Assembly: GCA_964591455.1 (NCBI GenBank)
Contig: CAZQDZ010000007.1
Coordinates: forward strand, 62,001 to 126,000
Source: RFSX01 sp964591455
GTDB lineage: Bacteria > Bacteroidota > Bacteroidia > Chitinophagales > Saprospiraceae
Direction: 5' to 3'
Length of the DNA stretch: 64,000 bases
The notes beneath the pieces are model-generated. The model did no database searches and was not told the DNA's origin. It worked only from the letters and a program-made list of their open reading frames with translations. The position numbers and the translations under genes were made by a program. Below, piece after piece: positions 8,844-18,488 of the stretch (the stretch's first letter is position 1; the number at the start of each line of letters is the position of its first letter).

Positions 8844-10121
8844 CTATAATATCATTCCTACTATTGCTGCTGTTAATAAGCTTGCTACGGTCCCTCCTAT
8901 AAGCGCTTTAAATCCTAATTTTGTTAAAGTTTCTTTTTGTCCTGGTGCCAGACCTCCTATACCACCAATTTGGATACCTATGGAAGCAAAATTGGCAAAC
9001 CCTAATAAGGCATAAGTACAAATCAGTATGGACCTTTCCGATAAAAGGCCTTCGGCTCGATATTCAGATAGTGAAGCATAAGCCACAAATTCATTAAGTA
9101 TCGTCTTTTCTCCTAGCATCTGTCCAACTACCAGCAATTCTTCCTGGGGTATACCGATTAGCCAAGCAATAGGGGCGAACAAGAACCCAAATATGAATTG
9201 CATAGAAAGTTCATCATAGACACCATTTGACATTTCTGCTATGGCAGCTCCCATATTTAGAAAATCACCAAGTATGGCTAATAAGTCATTCAGTAAATAG
9301 ATTATTGCCATAAATGCTAGCAACATAGCCCCAACATTTAGGGCCAATTTTAGGCCATCTGTTGTACCTCTGGAAAGGGCATCAAGGAAATTAGAACCTA
9401 GCTTATCTTTTGGAATAGTTAATTCTCTTTTGATTTTATCAGGTTCATTTTCAGGAAACAACAGCTTGGCCGCCACTATAGCTGCAGGGGCTGATATGAT
9501 ACTTGCTGTCAACAAATGAAGTCCAAAGAGTTGCTTTCCTTCAACAGTCTCACCTCCTAGCATAGCCATGTATGCACCGAATACGCCACCAGCTATCGTT
9601 GCCATGCCACCAGTCATCAGAGTCATTATTTCTGATTTGGTCATATCCTCTAGATATGGTTTCACAACCAAAGGGGCTTCCGTTTGTCCTATAAAAATGT
9701 TGGCAGCTGCGGCTAAACTTTCAGCCCCGGAGAGCTTCATGGTCTTATTCATTATCCAAGCAAATACATAGACCACTTTCTGCAGAACACCCATATAGTA
9801 AAGCAAGGACGAAAGGGCGGAGAAAAATACAATAGTCGGCAAAACAAAAAAGGCAAATCCATACTTTCCTGGTATGGCTAATTCTCCAAATAAGAAAGCA
9901 CTCGACTTATCTGATCCTCCAATTACGACTACAAAAAAGTCTACTATAGCTCTAAATATAGACCTTACCAATGGCACTTCCAGCATGAGAAATGCCAGCA
10001 CTAGCTGTAGAGCAACACCAGTTCCTACTAGGCTCCAATTTATACGCTTTCTATCAGTACTCAGTAGATAACAGATACCTAATAATCCTACTATGCCTAT
10101 GATTCCTCTTATAATGTTCAT
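8844..10121 (-). CDS. nupC: NupC-type concentrative nucleoside transporter (CNT family)
   Basis: A 425-aa inner-membrane protein with about 10 helices. Family signatures are visible: FIGQTEAPLVVKPYL (about 141-155), which contains the G-x-T-E nucleoside/Na+-binding motif, and FANFASIGIQIGGIGGLAP near 376-394, equivalent to the second substrate-binding loop. CNT proteins import nucleosides by Na+ or H+ symport. The gene is divergent from uridine kinase (udk) 57 bp away, a functionally coherent pairing: uptake of uridine/cytidine followed by phosphorylation. Confidence 0.92.
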   Translation of the reverse strand: MNIIRGIIGIVGLLGICYLLSTDRKRINWSLVGTGVALQLVLAFLMLEVPLVRSIFRAIVDFFVVVIGGSDKSSAFLFGELAIPGKYGFAFFVLPTIVFFSALSSLLYYMGVLQKVVYVFAWIMNKTMKLSGAESLAAAANIFIGQTEAPLVVKPYLEDMTKSEIMTLMTGGMATIAGGVFGAYMAMLGGETVEGKQLFGLHLLTASIISAPAAIVAAKLLFPENEPDKIKRELTIPKDKLGSNFLDALSRGTTDGLKLALNVGAMLLAFMAIIYLLNDLLAILGDFLNMGAAIAEMSNGVYDELSMQFIFGFLFAPIAWLIGIPQEELLVVGQMLGEKTILNEFVAYASLSEYRAEGLLSERSILICTYALLGFANFASIGIQIGGIGGLAPGQKETLTKLGFKALIGGTVASLLTAAIVGMIL

Positions 10122-10178
10122 GATATCTCAAGTTGGTCATGTCAAAATAGGTAAAAAATTAGTTTCTAATATATTTAC

Positions 10179-10808
10179 ATGATGGCATCACAACCTTACA
10201 TTGTTGGAATTATTGGTGGGAGTGGCTCTGGGAAAACTTCATTTGTTAATAGGCTGAAGCAAGAATTGGATACTCAAGTATCCTATTTGAGCTTAGACAA
10301 CTACTATTTGCCAAGGGAACAACAGGTAGAAGATACTAATGGCGTAAGGAATTTTGATCGTCCAGAGAGTATCCTATTTGAAGAATTATACAATGATATA
10401 ATTTCGCTCCAGAATGGACAATCTGTCAAACGGAATAAGTATACTTTCAATAATGCACAAGCTAAGACAGAACTTGTCAAAGTAAATCCATCAAAAATCA
10501 TCATTATTGAAGGCTTATTCCTTTTACACTATAAGAAGGTGAAGCGTTTGCTTGACCTAAAAGTATATATCCACGCAAGGGATGAATTAAAACTGATTAG
10601 GAGAATACGAAGGGATAAAGATGAGAGGAACTATCCTATAGAGGATGTCACCTACAGATACGAGCATCACGTGATGCCTTCATACAGATCATATATTGAG
10701 CCATATAGGGGAGAAGCAGACATTGTGATAAACAATAATGTATCCTATGAAAAAGGGTTAACTATATTAATCCACCACCTCGAATCCCAGATTAAGGCTC
10801 AGCAGTAA
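10179..10808 (+). CDS. udk: Uridine kinase
   Basis: A 209-aa cytoplasmic kinase that phosphorylates uridine and cytidine in pyrimidine salvage. The Walker A loop GGSGSGKT lies at 13-20. LSLDNYYLPR follows (Asp/Tyr nucleoside contacts), then the DFDRPES-like NFDRPESI, and IIIEGLFLL as Walker B. R-RIRRDKDER is the lid. Length is typical. It pairs with the divergent nucleoside transporter. Its 3' end overlaps the convergent lipoprotein gene by 17 nt. Confidence 0.94.
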   Translation: MMASQPYIVGIIGGSGSGKTSFVNRLKQELDTQVSYLSLDNYYLPREQQVEDTNGVRNFDRPESILFEELYNDIISLQNGQSVKRNKYTFNNAQAKTELVKVNPSKIIIIEGLFLLHYKKVKRLLDLKVYIHARDELKLIRRIRRDKDERNYPIEDVTYRYEHHVMPSYRSYIEPYRGEADIVINNNVSYEKGLTILIHHLESQIKAQQ

Positions 10809-11247
10809 GAACAGCTGTAATAACGGCATTATCCAAGTCAGAAAAGAAAATCTCCCAACTCGCCTCAATTACATTCTCATTAGCCCTTATAAGATTCCAA
10901 AGGTCTTCATCGCCATCTGCTTCCGTTATTAGTACCTGAGTATTATTAAGCCTTTCCCATCTGATACTTTCTTCTTTACCATAAGGCATGTCTAGAAGAT
11001 TCACACTAAAATCAGAAAAACCTGTACCATCTTCATTGAAAGTTACAAATCCACCAGGTTCGGGATCGCTATCTTCTGTAGCTACACCTCTAATCATACC
11101 ATCTCCTGATATAACTTGAAAGTACCAAGTGCCCGTGAGTGAAAAGTTCTCCGATATAGTTGCCTCAACATCATTCCTTTCTTCAGTGCAGCTCGTAAAA
11201 ATCAGCCCCAAGGCAAGGAGGATATAAGGTATGCTGGAACGTAACAT
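10792..11247 (-). CDS. Lipocalin-like lipoprotein of unknown function
   Basis: A 151-aa protein with a lipoprotein signal (ALGLIFTSC, Cys at about 20) followed by a beta-rich domain: SLTGTWYFQVISGDG, VTFNEDGTGFSDF, IRWERLNNTQVLI. The order (GTW, then FxxDGTG, then YxW-like) is that of small calycin/lipocalin-like (DUF4923/lipocalin-like) Bacteroidota lipoproteins. No function can be assigned. Convergent with udk; monocistronic. Confidence 0.7.
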   Translation of the reverse strand: MLRSSIPYILLALGLIFTSCTEERNDVEATISENFSLTGTWYFQVISGDGMIRGVATEDSDPEPGGFVTFNEDGTGFSDFSVNLLDMPYGKEESIRWERLNNTQVLITEADGDEDLWNLIRANENVIEASWEIFFSDLDNAVITAVLTAEP

Positions 11248-11504
11248 ATTGTTTGATTTATGAATAACGTTAATGATAACGCATACAAATTTTAAAATAT
11301 TCTAAATAATATGTATGAATAGACGACAGTTTTGTCAAGAAACGTTTGCTTAAAATACTATTTAATAAATGATAATACTATTATTGGAAGTTCTGAGGAA
11401 TGCAATATCTTTACAGCTTATATATATAAAGATATAATATGTAAAATAAGTCTTTCCAACCATTTGTAACTACTAAAGTACTCTAATATAAACAAACATA
11501 TATC

Positions 11505-12608
11505 ATGAGATTAATATTGACAACATTGGCCATTGTCATCTTGGCAACTTTCTATTCATGCTCTTCAGAGCAAGGCACGACTATAAAAGGTGCTATAGAA
11601 GGCGCTGAGAACCTAACCGCTTACTTAGACAAGAAATCTTTAGACAATTCTCAAAGTTCATTAGGCTCTACCGCCGTAGATGCTAGCGGTAACTTTAAAA
11701 TTAATTTTGCGGAAGGTGTCGCCCCTGGCATATACCGCCTACGTATAGGATCTAAAGGATTGGATCTTATTTTAAATGGGACAGAAAAGACGATTGATGT
11801 TGGTGGCAAACTCCAAGATCTTCAAAATTTTCAGTATTCTCTAACCGGATCAGAATTAAGTCAGACCTATCAGACTAAAATACAAGGAATTATGAATCGG
11901 ACTCTTGAGAGAAATGCGCTTGGAGCTTTTATACAGAATGAGGCTGACCCATTATTGGCAGCTGCTTTATCTTTTGCAACGACGCCTGCTAATCCTGCCT
12001 CTTTTTCAATGTATAAGCAATTCGGAGATAAGATTTTAACAAGCTACCCGGGAGCTGATTTTGGGAATCAACTTATTGGGTTTTCGCAGACTTTAGAAAA
12101 GCAACATCAAACTTCTCAAAGCAAGTATAAGGTCAGAGTGGGTGATACAGCGCCAGAAATCAGTCTTCCTGACGTCAATGGTAAAATCAGAAAGTTATCA
12201 GATTTGAAGGGTAAACTAGTATTGCTTGACTTTTGGGCGAGCTGGTGTGGCCCTTGCAGAAGAGCCAATCCTCATGTCGTAGAAATGTATGATAGGTATA
12301 ATAAAGAAGGCTTCGAAGTATTTAATGTATCCTTAGATGGTTTAGATACAAGAACAAGGTCAAGAATTCCAGAAGATCAGGTTGCTGTTCATATGGAAAA
12401 ATCCAAGCAGCGATGGCTGGATGCCATTAAAAAGGATAACCTTAAATGGAACAACCATGTATCTGATCTTAAAAAATGGGAATCAGACGCGGCTGGAAAA
12501 TACGGTGTAACAAGTATTCCAACTACATTCTTGATAGGCAGGGATGGTAGTATAGCTGCTCTTAATCCAAGGAATAATCTGGAAGAACAAATTAAGAAAC
12601 ACATTTAA
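11505..12608 (+). CDS. TlpA-family thioredoxin lipoprotein with N-terminal DUF4369
   Basis: A 367-aa envelope thiol-disulfide oxidoreductase. The lipoprotein signal ends TFYSCSS (Cys at 19). Residues 25-110 form the DUF4369 beta domain (IKGAIEGAENLTAYLDKKS). The C-terminal domain starts VRVGDTAPEISLPDVNG and carries FWASWCGPC with the redox pair at about Cys248 and Cys251, then the cis-Pro segment SIPTTFLIG. TlpA/ResA-like proteins keep periplasmic thiols reduced, for example for cytochrome maturation. A charged insert between the two motifs (about 285-325) resembles other Bacteroidota members. A 257-bp upstream gap gives room for its own promoter. Confidence 0.9.
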   Translation: MRLILTTLAIVILATFYSCSSEQGTTIKGAIEGAENLTAYLDKKSLDNSQSSLGSTAVDASGNFKINFAEGVAPGIYRLRIGSKGLDLILNGTEKTIDVGGKLQDLQNFQYSLTGSELSQTYQTKIQGIMNRTLERNALGAFIQNEADPLLAAALSFATTPANPASFSMYKQFGDKILTSYPGADFGNQLIGFSQTLEKQHQTSQSKYKVRVGDTAPEISLPDVNGKIRKLSDLKGKLVLLDFWASWCGPCRRANPHVVEMYDRYNKEGFEVFNVSLDGLDTRTRSRIPEDQVAVHMEKSKQRWLDAIKKDNLKWNNHVSDLKKWESDAAGKYGVTSIPTTFLIGRDGSIAALNPRNNLEEQIKKHI

Positions 12609-12625
12609 TTCAAAATAAAGGATGG

Positions 12626-13354
12626 TCAGTTTCCTATCAATTGGTGACAGGCTATCCCAAATGCAACAGCGGCATTTAAGGACTCAGCCTTACCTATCCG
12701 CGAAATAGTCAATTTCTGGTGGAGTTTGTCCACCAATTCAGGTCTAATGCCTTTGGATTCATTTCCAACTACAATAAAGCCTGAGCTTGGATTAACATGC
12801 TCTATAGATTGCCCATCAAGGGTCAGTCCATAAAGTGGATACCCAAGACTTATTAGTTGTGATGCTTCAAGTGTGGAGAAACTGTGTCTGATATGACTTC
12901 CCATAGATGCCTGTACTACCTTAGGATTATAGACATCTACCGTGTCAGGTGATATGCATATATTAGTGATTCCAAACCAATCAGCAGTTCTGATTATAGT
13001 CCCCATATTGCCGGGGTCTTGAATTTTGTCCAGATAAAGCATCCATCCTTCACACTTGAGGGACTTCTTTTCAGGAGCATCTATCAGACATAATACTTGA
13101 TTAGCCCGATTCAATGTAGATAATTGTTGTAAGTCTGCTTGTTTTACAGTAATGAGATGACCTGAAAATGAAGATAGAATTGTCGCGGTAGTTGCCCATT
13201 CTGGAGTGCAGATGATATGAGTTATGTTATATGTACTCTGGAGGAACTCCTTACATATTTTGGGTCCTTCGGCAATGAATTTGTTATACTTTTGACGATA
13301 CTTATGTATATGCAGCGATCTAATATATTTTTTCAGTTGATTTGTGTATTCCAT
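12626..13354 (-). CDS. SpoU/TrmH-family RNA 2'-O-ribose methyltransferase
   Basis: A 242-aa SPOUT enzyme. The N-terminal ~90 residues form a substrate-binding domain (IRSLHIHKYRQKYNKFIAEG). The catalytic domain shows the three SpoU motifs: DKIQDPGNMGTIIRTADWFG (motif 1, Asn/Arg), FIVVGNESKGI (motif 2) and SLNAAVAFGIACHQL (motif 3). It uses SAM to methylate a ribose 2'-OH in rRNA or tRNA; the target nucleotide cannot be read from sequence. Its 5' end faces the BamA/TamA-like gene. Confidence 0.88.
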   Translation of the reverse strand: MEYTNQLKKYIRSLHIHKYRQKYNKFIAEGPKICKEFLQSTYNITHIICTPEWATTATILSSFSGHLITVKQADLQQLSTLNRANQVLCLIDAPEKKSLKCEGWMLYLDKIQDPGNMGTIIRTADWFGITNICISPDTVDVYNPKVVQASMGSHIRHSFSTLEASQLISLGYPLYGLTLDGQSIEHVNPSSGFIVVGNESKGIRPELVDKLHQKLTISRIGKAESLNAAVAFGIACHQLIGN

Positions 13355-13389
13355 TGGATATAATTAACTGTCAATCGATACTTGCATCT

Positions 13390-15750
13390 TTGAAGGCACC
13401 TCTCATAATCTGCTTGGGTGTTTTATTTTTCTCTTCTTGTAATATTACAAAATTCTTGAACGAGGACGAGATTATCGTAAATGAACTGCGTATTCAAATT
13501 ACGGGTGATTTATACGGTACCAATTCAGCTGAACTAAAACAGGAACTTTCCAAATTCTATGAGTTTGATGAGAATAGGAATTGGCGCAGTTACAACTATT
13601 ATAAATATAAAGATCTAGAAGACCCGCCATTTATAAGAAGATGGTTAAAGAACAAATATACTGAAGCACCTAGTCTTGTAGATTCTTTCCTTATTGAAGA
13701 AACTGCCAATAATATGGTAAACTATCTTAGAAATAAGAAAGGGTATTATCAGGCAGCCGTTAACTATGAAGTAGATATCCACACGAGTACGAAGTCTTCT
13801 AAGGTTTCCTTCAATGTAGATACTGGCCCTCGATATAGAATCAACTCGATTCAACATTTGTCAAGAGATACTGCTCTGGTAGACATGCTTAATACAATTG
13901 CAAGTCAGCGTCTTCTAAATACGGGTGATCCAGTAGAGGCATTGACTTTTGACCTCGAAAAGCAACGAATAGTAAATGCCTTTCAGCAGAGTGGGTATGC
14001 TGACTTCAATCTAATCAATGTAGATGTACAGGGTGACAGTACGAATCTGACTAATGCTTGGGATATTTTCTTTGTCATAACGCCACCACCAAATAAAGAA
14101 ACACATACTCAATTTAAAATAGGAGATATAAACATATATACTGATTATCATCGTAATCAAGATATCTCTAGTTTGACTGCTGAAAAACGTCTCGGCAAGA
14201 ACTATAAGCGCGAATCAGAATCATTCATCGTAAAACCATCTATAATAGATAAAAAGTTATTTCTTAATAAGTATGATGCATACAACTCAGACTTATACTA
14301 TAAGACGATTAACAGTCTTTTCAGTCTAGGAACCTACAAATTTGCTAAGCTTAATCCTAGAGTGAATTCTCAAGACAGCACGCTGATAGATTATGATATC
14401 TTTCTGACACCGCACCAACACAAATGGTCAGTAGATCTTGGCATTGAATCTTTCTTCTCAAATATTGCCTTACTGAATCGTAACCTTGTTGGTATTGCCA
14501 CAAGTGTAGGTGTAGAAGATAAAAATGTATTTGGCGGATCTGAAGACTATAAAGCGGGCTTAGAGTTTGGGGTAGAATTTGATGTTGCCAGTGCTGAGAT
14601 TACAACCCTTTCTGCTGCTTTTAGCAATACAATAGAAATGCCGGTTATCACTAAGCCATTCAATCTTCTAGAACCACTACATGATATAGGCGTCGTTTCA
14701 GATAATGCTTATTCTGTGCTACAAGAAGGTGGTAAGAGTAACCTTAGACTCAATTTTTCTTTTCTAGAAAATTTGGACATTTACCGAGTAACCTCAGTGG
14801 AAGCTTCCTATGGTTTTGAATCTGTCTTGAATAGTAGAAATAGGATTGCCTTTAACCAAATAGGATTAGACTATAGTATATATCAAATTAGACCTAGATT
14901 TGACACCACTGTACTACAGAACAATACCTTATTGCAGAGAAGTTTTCAGAATACCTTATTCACAGGAATCTTATTTAGAGATTTTACATATTTCTATCAA
15001 TCTGAAAGAGGCACCAATCGAAGTAATTTTGCAGCTATAACTAAACTAGAATTATCTGGTCTAGAAGTATTTGCTGCTAATTCTATTGCCAACGCATTTA
15101 CAGGTAATTCGAATGAATGGACTATCGGAGGAGTTGATTTTGAGCGGCTGGCGAAACTAGATATAGATCTACGGTGGTTTCAGAGGAAGCGCCCCAACTC
15201 TCAATTCGCAGCTAGGATTAAAATGGGTCTGGCAGTACCGCTTAATTCTATTAATCCAGTATCATTTATAAAGCAATACTTTGTAGGAGGTCCTTCTAGT
15301 CTAAGGGCATGGCGACCGATGCATGTTGGCGCTGGATCTTTTCTAAATGATGGAGAATCATTCTTTAATCCCCCTAACGATGCCATCTTCTTCCAACGAG
15401 GAGATTTATTATTCGAGGGAAGTTTAGAGTACAGACTTGATTTATTTTGGTTATTGGAAGGGGCCTTGTTTTTAGATGCTGGAAATGTCTGGACGATAAG
15501 TGAAGATATAAATAGGCCGGGTTCAAAAATCAATACCAATTTTTTATCTCAACTCGCTATAGGCTATGGCTGGGGATTACGATTTGATTTTACTTATTTC
15601 TTAATCCGATTTGATTTCGGATTGAAATTAAAATATCCTAGCACAATTTTACCAGACGGGAGCAGAAGTCTAGTCCAACCTAATATCTGGACGGGTCCTC
15701 GTGGTCAAAATTTAGGGAATTTCAATATTGCAGTCAACTATCCTTTCTGA
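13390..15750 (+). CDS. BamA/TamA-family outer-membrane assembly protein (lipoprotein form)
   Basis: About 786 aa. POTRA-like repeats occupy roughly 30-330 (GYYQAAVNYEV, YRINSIQHLSRD, QQSGYADFNLINVDV) and a 16-strand Omp85 barrel follows, with the conserved QYFVGGPSSLRAWRP loop (VRGF/Y-type substitute) near 640 and a terminal aromatic FNIAVNYPF. A longer ATG frame starts at 13342 but overlaps the 5' end of the divergent SpoU gene. TTG at 13390 gives MKAPLIICLGVLFFSSC, a proper lipoprotein signal, so I prefer it. Known Bacteroidota relatives are lipid-anchored TamA/BamA homologues whose clients are unknown. Confidence 0.85.
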   Translation: MKAPLIICLGVLFFSSCNITKFLNEDEIIVNELRIQITGDLYGTNSAELKQELSKFYEFDENRNWRSYNYYKYKDLEDPPFIRRWLKNKYTEAPSLVDSFLIEETANNMVNYLRNKKGYYQAAVNYEVDIHTSTKSSKVSFNVDTGPRYRINSIQHLSRDTALVDMLNTIASQRLLNTGDPVEALTFDLEKQRIVNAFQQSGYADFNLINVDVQGDSTNLTNAWDIFFVITPPPNKETHTQFKIGDINIYTDYHRNQDISSLTAEKRLGKNYKRESESFIVKPSIIDKKLFLNKYDAYNSDLYYKTINSLFSLGTYKFAKLNPRVNSQDSTLIDYDIFLTPHQHKWSVDLGIESFFSNIALLNRNLVGIATSVGVEDKNVFGGSEDYKAGLEFGVEFDVASAEITTLSAAFSNTIEMPVITKPFNLLEPLHDIGVVSDNAYSVLQEGGKSNLRLNFSFLENLDIYRVTSVEASYGFESVLNSRNRIAFNQIGLDYSIYQIRPRFDTTVLQNNTLLQRSFQNTLFTGILFRDFTYFYQSERGTNRSNFAAITKLELSGLEVFAANSIANAFTGNSNEWTIGGVDFERLAKLDIDLRWFQRKRPNSQFAARIKMGLAVPLNSINPVSFIKQYFVGGPSSLRAWRPMHVGAGSFLNDGESFFNPPNDAIFFQRGDLLFEGSLEYRLDLFWLLEGALFLDAGNVWTISEDINRPGSKINTNFLSQLAIGYGWGLRFDFTYFLIRFDFGLKLKYPSTILPDGSRSLVQPNIWTGPRGQNLGNFNIAVNYPF

Positions 15751-16385
15751 TTCTTGAACAGAGACTTTCTCCCAATCTTACTACATAAAGGACATTCCTT
15801 TGGGTTGTGTTTCTTTGCTGGACAATACTCTCTACCAAAGAATATAATTTGAAGATGCAGCTTATTCCACTTATTCTCAGGAAATAATCTTTTTAAATCC
15901 TTTTCGGTTTGAGTTACATTCTTACCTGTACTCAGACCCCATCTATAGGCTAACCTATGTATATGTGTATCTACAGGAAATGCAGGATATCCAAAGGCTT
16001 GAGACATAACAACTGAAGCTGTCTTGTGACCTACTGCAGGCAAGGCTTCTAAGTCAGCAAAAGTCTGCGGAACTATGCCATTATGCTTATCTAATAAAAT
16101 ATGAGACAACCCATGTATGCCCTTGGATTTCATGGGACTTAACCCGCAGGGTCTGATTATATCTTTGATTTCCTCTACTGACATTTTTATCATATCAGTT
16201 GGGTTATCCGCTTTTGCAAACAAGAATGGGGTGATTTCATTAACTTTCTTGTCAGTGCACTGTGCAGAGAGCAGCACAGCTATTAGTAGCGTATACGAAT
16301 CCATATGATCTAGTGGAACAGGTGTTTCTGGGTAATACTGTTCCAAGGTATTTAATACAAGTTCTACTTTCTCTTTCTTTGTCAC
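15738..16385 (-). CDS. nth: Endonuclease III (DNA glycosylase/AP lyase)
   Basis: A 215-aa base-excision repair enzyme that removes oxidised pyrimidines and nicks the AP site. Visible features: LLSAQCTDKKVNEITP near 33-48, the helix-hairpin-helix LEALPAVGHKTASVV at about 110-125 with catalytic Lys, VDTHIHRLAYRWG with catalytic Asp, and the 4Fe-4S cluster ligands CPAKKHNPKECPLC at the C-terminus. Length is typical. It is the last gene of a tight minus-strand run (1-nt gap from the LuxC-like gene) and overlaps the convergent barrel gene by 13 nt. Confidence 0.95.
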   Translation of the reverse strand: MTKKEKVELVLNTLEQYYPETPVPLDHMDSYTLLIAVLLSAQCTDKKVNEITPFLFAKADNPTDMIKMSVEEIKDIIRPCGLSPMKSKGIHGLSHILLDKHNGIVPQTFADLEALPAVGHKTASVVMSQAFGYPAFPVDTHIHRLAYRWGLSTGKNVTQTEKDLKRLFPENKWNKLHLQIIFFGREYCPAKKHNPKECPLCSKIGRKSLFKNQKG

Positions 16386-16386
16386 C

Positions 16387-17442
16387 TTACAAGTTTGAAA
16401 GAAATTCTAACGTATCTACCCTATCCGCATAATCTGACAAGCCTGGTTTTTGAGAAGTGCCGAACGGTATAACTTCACAGTTTCCAATCTTGCGATTAGA
16501 AACTATGCATTGTATGTCTTCAGAAAAATCATTAAGATTATTCTCTAGTGCCTCAGCACTTTCAAAGTACTCATAATGAAGACAAGCAATTCTAGATGTA
16601 AACGTTTCATGTGGCCGCATTATGAGAAAATCATTCGTATAAAACTCTTCTTGATTCAATAGATATAAAGCATATGAATAATTATAATTATTACAATATT
16701 TATGATGATTAATGACTTTTTTATGAGATTCTAATGCTTCGAAAATTTTGCCGTACTCCACGCCTTTCTCTAGATAGACCTTAGAAACAGATCGACACCC
16801 CAATCCATAATAACCCAAAATATCTTCTGCCAGCATAGCCATATCTTGGTCAGAACTATTATGATACACGACGGCAATGCCATTTCTATTTCGTCGGATT
16901 ATATGAGGTACCTTGGAAAAATATTTTCTAAAGTGCTTGGCACTAGCATCACTGCCTGTAGCTATTACTGCATCATATTGTAAGAGTCGTTCTATCTTAT
17001 CAAAGTACTGATTTACTAAAGCATTCTTTTCTATTAAAGACTTTACAAAGAAATCAATAAGAACACTGTCTCGTTCAGACGGTTTGTACAAAGAAATATG
17101 ACCAGCGACGAATACTGATATTAGATCATGAATGCCTACGAATGGAATGTTACCTGCTAATATCAAGCCTACTTTTTTAGGGACACTGATATTAATATTA
17201 TATGATTCTACCCAGGTAGTGAGCGCAGCCTCTGATAAATATTTGGTGGCTATAGATTCTGCAGCAACTGTAATGGAAGCTTCATCGAACCAAGGGTTAG
17301 CTAATTTCGCCTTTATTATCATCTCATTAGGAATACCACTAGCAGCCCAATCCTTGCCTACTTGTGATAGAAGCTGAATTCTATCTTTAAGGTTAAGATG
17401 GGTCACACTCTTGATTTTTGATAGGTCACATAATGACGCCAT
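16387..17442 (-). CDS. LuxC-like acyl-CoA reductase domain protein
   Basis: A 351-aa aldehyde-dehydrogenase-superfamily protein. Signatures: VGLILAGNIPFVGIHD at about 99-114 (LuxC nucleotide-binding segment), ATGSDASAKHFRKYF near 170, a basic RRNRNG and GLGCRSVSKVYLEKG at about 215-229 with a Cys at the place of the LuxC acyl-accepting nucleophile. LuxC enzymes reduce acyl-CoA to aldehyde; in non-luminous Bacteroidota the role of this widespread short homologue is unknown. It is buried in an operon between rluD (40-nt overlap) and nth. Confidence 0.82.
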   Translation of the reverse strand: MASLCDLSKIKSVTHLNLKDRIQLLSQVGKDWAASGIPNEMIIKAKLANPWFDEASITVAAESIATKYLSEAALTTWVESYNINISVPKKVGLILAGNIPFVGIHDLISVFVAGHISLYKPSERDSVLIDFFVKSLIEKNALVNQYFDKIERLLQYDAVIATGSDASAKHFRKYFSKVPHIIRRNRNGIAVVYHNSSDQDMAMLAEDILGYYGLGCRSVSKVYLEKGVEYGKIFEALESHKKVINHHKYCNNYNYSYALYLLNQEEFYTNDFLIMRPHETFTSRIACLHYEYFESAEALENNLNDFSEDIQCIVSNRKIGNCEVIPFGTSQKPGLSDYADRVDTLEFLSNL

Positions 17443-18488
17443 TTGTCTAAGACTTGCTGCATGTCATCAGGAAGTTTTGATTCAAATTTCATCATCTCAC
17501 CAGATTCGGGATGTACAAAACCCAAAGAATGTGCATGTAGCGCTTGTCGTGGGCAAAGTTTAAAGATGTTATGAACAAACTGCTTGTACTTGGAGAATAC
17601 CGTACCTTTTACTATAGTACTACCTCCATATCTTTCATCACTAAATATCGGATGATTTTTGTGGGACATATGAACCCTAATTTGATGTGTCCTCCCAGTC
17701 TCTAAGATACACTTGACCAGTGACACATAATACAAGTCTTCTAATACTTCATAGTGGGTAATTGCAGGTTTGCCAATATCTCCATCTGGATAGACAGCCA
17801 TCTTTATTCTTGACCGAATATCACGACCAATATGTCCTTCAATGACTCCTTTCTTCTCTTCGAAATTCCCCCATACCAAGGCTACGTACTCACGATGGAT
17901 TTTGTGATCAAAAAATTGTTGAGCAAGATGTGTCATGGCACTATGTGTTTTTGCAATAACCATGAGTCCAGTAGTGTCTTTATCTATTCTATGCACTAGT
18001 CCTGGTCTTGACAAATCGTTACCAGGTAATGTAGGTAGTTGATTGAGATTCTTAAGATAGAATGATAACCCATTTACCAGTGTGCCAGAATAATTTCCTG
18101 AGCCAGGGTGCACAACCATACCCGCTGGTTTGTGAAGAACAATTACATGGTCGTCTTCATATCGTATATCCAAAGGTATATCTTCTGGTTCTGCGTACTT
18201 TTTTTCTCGAGGCTCTTCGGGAAGTACAATAAGTATAATGTCGTTAGGTCTGACTTTATAGTTAGACTTAATTTTCTTTCCATTGACTAATACAGCATGG
18301 CTTTTTATAGCTCGTTGAATTCTAGTTCTTGTAACTTTCTCTAGTTTGCCAAAAATATACTTATCTATCCTAATGGAGGTTTGGTTAGGATCCACAGTGA
18401 ATCGATGATGCTCATGTAGAATAGTCCCATTTTCATCTACAAATGTATTCTCTAAGTTATCCATATTAAAACCCATATGCAATCCCAA
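17403..18488 (-). CDS. rluD: RluA/RluD-family 23S rRNA pseudouridine synthase
   Basis: Up to 361 aa. An S4 RNA-binding domain lies at about 30-95 (RIDKYIFGKLEKVTRTRIQRAI) and the catalytic domain carries PGLVHRIDKDTTGLMVIAKT (Asp nucleophile) and GRTHQIRVHMSHKNHPI. It isomerises uridines in helix 69 or nearby rRNA. The first Met overlaps the upstream OMP gene; Met9 (start 18464, MDNLENTF) leaves a 1-nt gap and may be the true start. Third-named member of the four-gene operon OMP-rluD-luxC-like-nth. Confidence 0.92.
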   Translation of the reverse strand: MGLHMGFNMDNLENTFVDENGTILHEHHRFTVDPNQTSIRIDKYIFGKLEKVTRTRIQRAIKSHAVLVNGKKIKSNYKVRPNDIILIVLPEEPREKKYAEPEDIPLDIRYEDDHVIVLHKPAGMVVHPGSGNYSGTLVNGLSFYLKNLNQLPTLPGNDLSRPGLVHRIDKDTTGLMVIAKTHSAMTHLAQQFFDHKIHREYVALVWGNFEEKKGVIEGHIGRDIRSRIKMAVYPDGDIGKPAITHYEVLEDLYYVSLVKCILETGRTHQIRVHMSHKNHPIFSDERYGGSTIVKGTVFSKYKQFVHNIFKLCPRQALHAHSLGFVHPESGEMMKFESKLPDDMQQVLDKWRHYVTYQKSRV